From Streptomyces sp. TLI_171 (GTDB lineage Bacteria > Actinomycetota > Actinomycetes > Streptomycetales > Streptomycetaceae), in contig NZ_RAPS01000001.1 of assembly GCF_003610255.1 (NCBI RefSeq), forward strand, positions 2,666,001-2,730,000: a stretch of 64,000 nucleotides of DNA, in the 5' to 3' direction. A program made the translations under genes and the position numbers. The notes under the pieces are model-generated. The model was not told where the DNA came from. It saw only the letters and a list, made by a program, of their open reading frames with translations, and searched no databases. Shown one piece after another: positions 58,779-64,000 of this stretch. Each line of letters begins with the position of its first letter. Within the stretch, counting starts at the first letter, position 1.

Positions 58779-60155
58779 GTGACGGACCCTCAGGACGCGC
58801 TTCCGGACGACGCGTCGAGCCCGGGCGAGGCCGCCGACCGCGCCGTGGCGGGCATCCTGGACGCGGTGGTCCGCCCCGCGCCGGGTGCGCAGCGCGGGGT
58901 GGTGGTGGACTCCCCGCCGGGCGCCGGCAAGTCGACGCTGGTGGTGCGGGCCGCCCGGGAGCTGGTCGCCGCGGGCGAGCGGTTGATGATCGTCGCGCAG
59001 ACCAACAGCCAGGTGGACGACCTGGTCGACCGGTTGGCGTCCAAGGCTCCGGACGTCACGATCGGCCGGCTGCACGCGAGCGACTCGCGGCCGGCCGCGG
59101 AGGCGCTGCGGCACGCCAACGTCACCGCCAAGGACAAGGTCGGCGACCTGCTGGAGCAGGACGTGGTGATCTCCACGGCGGCGAAGTGGCAGTGGGTGAA
59201 GGCCGAGCAGCCGTGGCGGCACGCGATCGTCGACGAGGCGTACCAGATGCGCTCGGACGCGCTGCTGGCGGTGGCCCGGCTGTTCGAGCGGGCGCTGTTC
59301 GTGGGCGACCCGGGCCAGCTGGACCCGTTCACGGTGGTGGGCACCGACCAGTGGGCGGGCCTGTCCTACGACCCGTCCTCGTCGGCGGTGGTGACGCTGC
59401 TCGCGCACAATCCGGCGATCCGCCCGCACCGGCTGCCGGTGTCCTGGCGGCTGCCCGCCTCGGCGGCGCCGCTGATCTCCTCCGCGTTCTACCCGTACAC
59501 GCCGTTCCGTTCCGGCACCGGGCCCGGCGACCGCTCCCTGCACCCGGGGGTGCGGGCGGACGGCTCGGCGGTGGACGCGGCGATCGACGAGGCGGCGGAG
59601 TCCGGCTGGGCGCTGCTGGAGTTGCCGGCCCGGCACACGGTGCGCACCGACGCGCAGGCGGTGGCGGCGGTGGCGCGGACGGTGCGGCGGCTGCTGGAGC
59701 GGCAGCTGACGGCCCGTTCGGAGAACGGCTCGGCGCCGCTGACACCGGGCCGGGTGGCGGTCGGCACGGCGCACCGCGACCAGGCGGCGGCGGTCCGCGC
59801 CGAGCTGGGCCGGCTCGGGGTGCCGGTCGATCCGGCGGTCGGCGAGTACGTCACGGTGGACACCGCGAACCGGCTGCAGGGCCGGGAGTACGACGTGACG
59901 GTGGTGCTGCACCCGCTGTCCGGGCGGCCGGACGCGACGGCGTTCCACCTGGAGACGGGGCGGCTGTGCGTGCTCGCCTCGCGGCACCGGCACGCCTGCA
60001 TCGTGGTCGCCCGGGCCGGCATCGCCGAGCTGCTGGACGACCATCCGGCCACCGAACCGGTCCAACTCGGCGTCGCGGTCAAGTTCCCCGACGGGTGGGA
60101 GGCCAACCACGCCGTCCTCTCCCACCTGGCCGAACACCGGGTGCGGCTGGCCTGA
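58779..60155 (+). CDS. SF1 (Upf1/Dna2-like) helicase
   Basis: A 458-residue helicase motor. Motif I is SPPGAGKST (45-53), Ia IVAQTNSQVDDLV, II VDEAYQ (151-156), III FVGDPGQLDPF, IV VSWRLP, V VDTANRLQGREYDV and VI ASRHRHACIVV. This set belongs to superfamily 1, closest in style to the Upf1/Dna2 group. The protein is short, lacking the stalk and barrel that precede motif I in those enzymes; such a region may be supplied by the 57152 product. GTG 58779 is chosen because GGAG is five bases upstream and the codons before it are atypical; ATG 58758 is the alternative. It completes the nuclease-helicase operon. Confidence 0.85.
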   Translation: MTDPQDALPDDASSPGEAADRAVAGILDAVVRPAPGAQRGVVVDSPPGAGKSTLVVRAARELVAAGERLMIVAQTNSQVDDLVDRLASKAPDVTIGRLHASDSRPAAEALRHANVTAKDKVGDLLEQDVVISTAAKWQWVKAEQPWRHAIVDEAYQMRSDALLAVARLFERALFVGDPGQLDPFTVVGTDQWAGLSYDPSSSAVVTLLAHNPAIRPHRLPVSWRLPASAAPLISSAFYPYTPFRSGTGPGDRSLHPGVRADGSAVDAAIDEAAESGWALLELPARHTVRTDAQAVAAVARTVRRLLERQLTARSENGSAPLTPGRVAVGTAHRDQAAAVRAELGRLGVPVDPAVGEYVTVDTANRLQGREYDVTVVLHPLSGRPDATAFHLETGRLCVLASRHRHACIVVARAGIAELLDDHPATEPVQLGVAVKFPDGWEANHAVLSHLAEHRVRLA

Positions 60156-60156
60156 C

Positions 60157-60171
60157 GGGCGCACCGCCCGA
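60157..60171 (+). terminator. Weak hairpin after the helicase operon
   Basis: A 6-bp stem CGGGCG/CGCCCG with a CAC loop begins one base after the stop codon. It is short and may be partial or fortuitous. Confidence 0.3.
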
Positions 60172-60306
60172 GGGAGCGCGTGACGCTGCGTGCGCGCCCC
60201 GTGGCGGGGAATAGCGCCCGTGGGCGCACCGTTCCGCTACTGGCGGTTCGCGCGCGACAATGGATGGCGGCCGTCTCTCCCCCGTCCCTCCCGGAGGTGC
60301 CCCGTC

Positions 60307-60705
60307 ATGCCCGACTCGCATCCGCAGGCGTCCGACCAGAGCGGCTCGCCGACTCCGGCCGTCGTTCCGCCGGTGCCCGGGCCGGCGCGTCGGATCCGCC
60401 CGGTTCAGCTGATCTTCGAGCCGGAGGGGTCGGAGCCCGAGCCGGAGCGCTTCTTCGACCTGGAGTCGATCGCCGATCCGGCGCAACTGCTGTCCCGTTC
60501 GACCGAGTTGGCGCTGGCCTTCCGCGCCGCGGCCGAGCGCGCCACCGACTTCCAGGCGATCGCCGCGGCCCAGCTCGCCGACCCGCGCCGCTTCGACGCG
60601 CTCTCCCCGGAGCAGATCGCCGAGCGCGCCGACTGGACGCCGGACTACGCGGTGAAGATGGTCGAGTACGGGCGGACGCTGCAGCGCCGGACGCCGGAGG
60701 GCTGA
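60307..60705 (+). CDS. Small conserved-type protein of unknown function
   Basis: A 132-residue soluble protein. A Pro-rich disordered N-terminus (about 1-35) is followed by a helical region (LIFEPEGSEPEPERFFDLES, QLLSRSTELALAFRAAAERA, DALSPEQIAERADWTPDYAV). ATG 60307 has a strong GGAGGTG site seven bases upstream. The C-terminal segment resembles an HTH-like helix pair (SPEQIAERADWT) but this is not certain. No family recognised. It follows the helicase operon by 150 bases. Confidence 0.7.
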   Translation: MPDSHPQASDQSGSPTPAVVPPVPGPARRIRPVQLIFEPEGSEPEPERFFDLESIADPAQLLSRSTELALAFRAAAERATDFQAIAAAQLADPRRFDALSPEQIAERADWTPDYAVKMVEYGRTLQRRTPEG

Positions 60706-60836
60706 CCGCCCGCACCGGGCTGCGCCGGAAGGCCACTGGCATATGCGGCGGGCGATGGTACGCCCTCGGCCCCGCCGCTGTCCGGCGAACGCGGTTTTCC
60801 CGGCAGCCGCGCGCACGGCCGGTCCAGGCTGGGCGG

Positions 60837-61379
60837 GTGGACATCTGGACCTATCAATCGGTGGAGTACGTCAGCGTCGCCGGGGAGGCGTGGCTCGCCT
60901 CCGCCAGCGAGTACCCGAGCAGCATGCGCGCCCTGTGGGAAGCCCGCCCGTGGGTTCCCGCGGTCCTTCCGTGCGGCCGGGTCTTCGATGTGATCAGCCT
61001 CCCCGCGGTGTTCGGCCGCCGGGTGGTGGACGAGCTGTGGAACTCCGGCCCGGGCTGCGGCCCGGTGGCGACCTACCGGGGCCGCACCCTGCTGTTCGTG
61101 CAGCCGGGCGCGGCGGCCCGGCTGCGGACGCTGCTGGCCTGGGAGGAGTGGGCGCGGGACGTTCCGCCGCTGCTCTGCCACGGCGCGGGCGACGCGGTGA
61201 CGGTGCCGCCGGTGCAGCGGGCGCTGGACGCGCCGGACAGCGCGTCGAGCCGGTGGATCGTCGCCCCGGACACCCGCGAGCCGTGGCTGCCGGGGGCGTC
61301 GGTGGTGCTGTGGGCGTGCGTCCGGGCGGCGCGCGGCCGGGCCCGGGAGGCCGGCGACCCGGTGTCGAACGCCCGCTGA
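60837..61379 (+). CDS. Bifunctional DNA primase/polymerase-like small protein
   Basis: A 180-residue protein from GTG 60837. Segments CGRVFDVISLPAVFGRRVVD, GCGPVATYRGRTLLFVQPGA, RWIVAPDTREPWLPG and VLWACVRAA resemble the short standalone prim-pol N-domain proteins of Streptomyces. Acidic metal ligands of true primase-polymerases are not obvious (FDVIS has only one Asp), so it may be a non-catalytic relative. It shares a motif order with the protein at 52962-53360. The ribosome binding site is weak (GGCGGG next to the start). Confidence 0.65.
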   Translation: MDIWTYQSVEYVSVAGEAWLASASEYPSSMRALWEARPWVPAVLPCGRVFDVISLPAVFGRRVVDELWNSGPGCGPVATYRGRTLLFVQPGAAARLRTLLAWEEWARDVPPLLCHGAGDAVTVPPVQRALDAPDSASSRWIVAPDTREPWLPGASVVLWACVRAARGRAREAGDPVSNAR

Positions 61380-61421
61380 ACGGCGGGGGCCCGGCGAGTG
61401 CCCGTCCGGCGCGAATCGATT

Positions 61422-61450
61422 TTGGCTCCGGCCCCGGCCGCTGCTAGAGT
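61422..61450 (+). promoter_or_regulatory. tRNA-Lys promoter
   Basis: TTGGCT (61422-61427), a 17-base spacer and TAGAGT (61445-61450), 15 bases before the mature tRNA. TAGAGT followed by CTTCC also precedes tRNA-His. Confidence 0.7.
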
Positions 61451-61465
61451 CTTCCACGTCAGCAA

Positions 61466-61539
61466 GCGCCGCTAGCTCAGTTGGTTAGAGCAGCTGACTC
61501 TTAATCAGCGGGTCCGGGGTTCGAGTCCCTGGCGGCGCA
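61466..61539 (+). tRNA. tRNA-Lys (anticodon CTT)
   Basis: 74 bases. The acceptor stem GCGCCGC/GCGGCGC pairs perfectly. The anticodon CTT (61500-61502) is in loop CTCTTAA on a GCTGA/TCAGC stem. A is the discriminator and CCA is not encoded. Confidence 0.95.
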
Positions 61540-61545
61540 CAGACA

Positions 61546-61579
61546 GCGAAAGGCCCTCCTTCACAGGAGGGCCTTTCGC
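61546..61579 (+). terminator. Terminator after tRNA-Lys
   Basis: A perfect 15-bp stem (61546-61560 with 61565-61579) with loop TCAC, seven bases after the tRNA. Confidence 0.9.
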
Positions 61580-61632
61580 GTTGCGCCGCGCATCTCCGGG
61601 CTGGTGCGTAAAGGGCTGCTAATGTCCCGGTC

Positions 61633-61881
61633 ATGGCGTCCGACGACCTCCATTCCGACTGGGCCGCCTGGCTCGACGCGGAGCTCGCCGGGGCCGAGGC
61701 GGCCGCCCTGCGCGGGCACCGCCGGGCCCGGGTCCGGGAGCGCGCGCGCCTGCTGCTGCTCTGGGCGGGGGCGGTGACCCTGGCGGCCGGCCTCGGCTTC
61801 GGACTGGTGTACACGGCCCAGCACGGCCCAGCCCCGCGCCCGACCGTCTCGGCCTCGCCGACCCCGACGCCGAACGGCTAG
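61633..61881 (+). CDS. Small single-pass membrane protein
   Basis: An 82-residue protein: an acidic N-terminal helix (DLHSDWAAWLDAELAGAEAA), an Arg-rich stretch, one membrane segment (LLLLWAGAVTLAAGLGFGLV, about 40-60) and a short Pro/Thr-rich outside tail. No family recognised. Its stop TAG and that of the convergent lutC overlap on CTAG (61878-61881). Confidence 0.7.
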   Translation: MASDDLHSDWAAWLDAELAGAEAAALRGHRRARVRERARLLLLWAGAVTLAAGLGFGLVYTAQHGPAPRPTVSASPTPTPNG

Positions 61882-62498
61882 TCCAGCAGGACCACCACCA
61901 GCCGGCGCGGCCCGTGGACGCCCCTGACCCGGATCATCTCGATGTCGGCGGTGGCGGACGGCCCGCTGATGAAGGTGAGCGGGCGCCGGGGGTCGAGCCG
62001 GGCGAGGGCGCCGGGGAGCGCGGAGTGCACCTGCTCGGCCCGGACCACGCAGACGTGCAGGTCCGGCAGCAGGGTGGCGGCGCGCCGGCCCTGGGCGGGG
62101 CCGCCGTCGAGGATCAGCGTCCCGGATTCGGCGACGGCGGCCGTACAGCCCGTCAGCACGGCTTCGGTGGCGTCGAGTTCGGCGTTCGGCAGCGGCGGCC
62201 GGTCGGGGCGCGACTCGCCGTCCCAGTCGGCGGTCCACTCCGCCGGGAGGCCGTCGGGCAGCACCACGCTGCGCGCGCCCTCGGCTGCCAGCGCCTCGGC
62301 GACGGCCGGGCCGGGCCGGTCGGCGCGCAGCACCCGCGCGCCGTACTCCTCCAGCCGTTCGACGAACAGCGCGAGCACGGCGGGCCGGTCGTCCTCGGCC
62401 AGTCCGGGGGCGTGCCGCAGGTAGCGGCGCGGCGCGGCGGGGGCGGGCGGGACGGCGGCGGCCCGGATCCGGCCCAGGATCTCTTCGCGGGCGGTCAC
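61878..62498 (-). CDS. lutC: Lactate utilisation protein C (LUD domain)
   Basis: A 206-residue LUD-domain protein. The fold is seen in AREEILGRIRAAAV, the core strand-loop TGCTAAVAESGTLILDGGPA (typical AESGT motif) and LTFISGPSATADIEMIRVRG then VHGPRRLVVVL at the C-terminus. LutC works with LutA and LutB in the iron-sulfur L-lactate oxidation complex in the cytoplasm. The GTG at 62498 overlaps the lutB stop by four bases (GTGA), so the genes are translated together. Confidence 0.9.
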   Translation of the reverse strand: MTAREEILGRIRAAAVPPAPAAPRRYLRHAPGLAEDDRPAVLALFVERLEEYGARVLRADRPGPAVAEALAAEGARSVVLPDGLPAEWTADWDGESRPDRPPLPNAELDATEAVLTGCTAAVAESGTLILDGGPAQGRRAATLLPDLHVCVVRAEQVHSALPGALARLDPRRPLTFISGPSATADIEMIRVRGVHGPRRLVVVLLD

Positions 62499-63925
62499 TG
62501 GGCGCCTCCTTCGTTCCGCTTCCACCAGCTGCGGAAGGATTCCCGGGGAATGTCGGGCAGGGTGCGGCTGTCGGTCCAGCCGCCGAGCACACCGGGCGGT
62601 TTCAGTCGTTCGGGCAGCAGCGGCCCGACCAGTCCGGCGCTCTTCACGGCGGCCTTCCACAGCATCGGGCGCTCCATCACCGCGCCGACCGTGTTCAGTG
62701 CGGCGCGTTCGACGGGGTGCTGCCCGCCGTCGGCGACCTGGGCGCGCAGGTCGAGCAGTACGTCGGTGAACCGGATCCGCACGGGGCAGACCTCGTTGCA
62801 GGCGCCGCACAGCGTGGAGGCGTACGGCAGGGAGGCGGTCTGCGGGTCGTCGAGGCCCTTGAGCAGCGGGTTGAGGATGGCGCCGATCGGGCCGGGGTAG
62901 ACGGAGCCGTAGGCGTGTCCGCCGGTGCGCTCGTAGACGGGGCAGATGTTCATGCAGGCGCCGCAGCGGATGCAGCGCAGCGCCTGACGGCCCGTCGGGT
63001 CGGCGAGGGCCCGGGTGCGGCCGTTGTCGACGAGGACGAGGTGGAAGGTGCGGGGGCCGTCGCCGTCCGTGGTGCCGGTCCAGGTGCTGGTGTAGGGGGA
63101 CATCCTTTCGCCGGTGGCGTTGCGGGCCAGCACTTGCAGGAAGACCTCCAGGTCCTGCCAGCTGGGGACGGTCTTCTCGATGCCGACCACGGAGATCAGC
63201 GTGTCAGCGAGGGTGAGGCACATCCGGCCGTTTCCCTCGGATTCGACGACGACCATGGTGCCGGTCTCGGCGACCATGAAGTTGGCGCCGGAGACGGCGA
63301 CCTTGGCGCCGAGGAACTTCTCCCGCAGGTGCAGCCGGGCGGCTTCGGCGAGTTCGGCGGGGTCGTCGGTGAGGCCCTCGGGGGCGGGGCGGCCGTGCCG
63401 TCCCATCTCGCGGACGAAGATGTCGCGGATCTCGGTGCGGTTGCGGTGCAGCGCGGGCACCACCACGTGCGAGGGCAGGTCGTCGCCGAGCTGGACGATG
63501 GCGGCGGCGAGGTCGGTCTCCCGGGCGTTGATCCCGGCGGCGGCCAGCGCGGCGTCCAGGCCGATCTCCTCGGTGAGCATCGACTTGACCTTGACGATCT
63601 CGCTCTCGCCGGTGGCCCGGACCAGGTCGGTGACGATCCGGTTGGCCTCGGCAGCGTCCCGCGCCCAGTGGACGGTGCCGCCCGCGGCGGTGACCCGCTC
63701 CTCGACCTGCAGCAGGTACCGCTCCAGGTCGGCCAGCACCCGGTCCTTGATCGCTGCGGCGGCGTCCCGCAGGTCCTCCCAGTCGGGGCGTTCGGCGGCG
63801 AGCGCCGCGCGCTTGCCCCGGATGGTGTGGGTGGCGCGGCGGACGTTCTCGCGCAGCTGCCGGTTCTCGACCTCCTGCCGGGCGGCCGCCGGGAACGCGG
63901 GCCAGCCGAGGAACGACCTCGTCAT
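62495..63925 (-). CDS. lutB: Lactate utilisation protein B (iron-sulfur, LUD domain)
   Basis: A 476-residue protein. The N-terminal LUD domain spans about 60-300 (KVKSMLTEEIGLDAALAAAG, VAVSGANFMVAETGTMVVVE, ISVVGIEKTVPS). A ferredoxin-like region carries two 4Fe-4S clusters (CIRCGACMNICP at about 318-329 and CGACNEVCP at about 373-381). A C-terminal tail follows (LPDIPRESFRSWWKRN). It passes electrons during L-lactate oxidation with LutA and LutC. Its ATG overlaps the lutA stop (ATGA). Confidence 0.92.
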   Translation of the reverse strand: MTRSFLGWPAFPAAARQEVENRQLRENVRRATHTIRGKRAALAAERPDWEDLRDAAAAIKDRVLADLERYLLQVEERVTAAGGTVHWARDAAEANRIVTDLVRATGESEIVKVKSMLTEEIGLDAALAAAGINARETDLAAAIVQLGDDLPSHVVVPALHRNRTEIRDIFVREMGRHGRPAPEGLTDDPAELAEAARLHLREKFLGAKVAVSGANFMVAETGTMVVVESEGNGRMCLTLADTLISVVGIEKTVPSWQDLEVFLQVLARNATGERMSPYTSTWTGTTDGDGPRTFHLVLVDNGRTRALADPTGRQALRCIRCGACMNICPVYERTGGHAYGSVYPGPIGAILNPLLKGLDDPQTASLPYASTLCGACNEVCPVRIRFTDVLLDLRAQVADGGQHPVERAALNTVGAVMERPMLWKAAVKSAGLVGPLLPERLKPPGVLGGWTDSRTLPDIPRESFRSWWKRNEGGAQ

Positions 63926-64000
63926 CGCACGCCCTCCACCACGGGGATGCCGGGCAGCGGCCCGTCCTGCACGGTCCTGGCCAGGATCTCCACCAGGTGG
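63922..64000 (-). CDS. lutA: Lactate utilisation protein A, C-terminal end (gene continues past the window)
   Basis: Only the last 25 or so codons are inside the window; they end in IPVVEGVR and a stop that overlaps the lutB start by four bases. The identity as LutA (an Fe-S oxidoreductase with CCG domains) is inferred from the conserved lutABC order, not from a visible domain. Confidence 0.65.
   Translation of the reverse strand, partial: HLVEILARTVQDGPLPGIPVVEGVR

Overview
The window is high-GC actinobacterial DNA and most likely comes from the Streptomycetaceae (Streptomyces, or a relative such as Kitasatospora; the genus is not resolved here). The evidence is strong G/C preference at third codon positions, many GTG starts with 4-base GTGA/ATGA overlaps, a 16S-23S-5S rRNA operon with no tRNA in the spacer, an adpA-orn pair with a TTA codon inside adpA, and a cebR/cebEFG/bglC cellobiose locus.

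Layout. 1-2.5 kb: the start of an unidentified gene and an APC permease. 2.7-9.5 kb: two TrkA-type K+ channel regulators, a DUF3159 membrane protein with an OB-fold protein, KdpE/KdpD and a patatin. 9.5-13.3 kb: an ECF sigma factor coupled to an unknown membrane protein, then two ABC ATPases with no permease beside them. 13.3-18.9 kb: an rRNA operon on the minus strand. 19-29 kb: a P-loop kinase, an LD-carboxypeptidase, a tryptophanyl-tRNA synthetase behind a Trp-codon attenuator, an apparently frameshifted gene, a NUDIX hydrolase, an ATP-grasp protein and a large fused ABC exporter. 28.7-35.8 kb: a TetR regulator divergent from a leucine/isovalerate (liu-type) operon (acyl-CoA carboxylase beta and alpha subunits, HMG-CoA lyase, acyl-CoA dehydrogenase), with two copies of a 16-bp operator between them. 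35.9-40.2 kb: a universal stress protein, a HAD hydrolase, and an Xre regulator divergent from an SDR. 40.2-43.5 kb: adpA, orn and tRNA-His. 43.8-51 kb: a hotdog thioesterase, then the cellobiose regulon with two CebR boxes. 51-55.8 kb: a secreted or anchored unknown protein, a spermidine-synthase-like protein, a small unknown gene divergent from an HTH/TPR regulator, and a histidine phosphatase. 55.9-60.2 kb: a three-gene module of a Cas4/Dna2-like Fe-S nuclease, an unknown protein and an SF1 helicase. 60.3-64 kb: small unknown proteins, tRNA-Lys and a lutABC-type lactate oxidation operon that runs off the edge.

Most interesting points: (1) the trpS leader, a 12-codon leader peptide with tandem TGG codons followed by segments that can form mutually exclusive 1:2, 2:3 and 3:4 hairpins; (2) the nuclease / unknown / helicase operon, which looks like a Dna2-type enzyme split over three polypeptides; (3) the developmental regulator adpA with its rare TTA codon and unusually long tails; (4) tandem TetR operators in front of the liu operon. 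I saw no CRISPR array, insertion sequence, prophage, integrase or replication origin.
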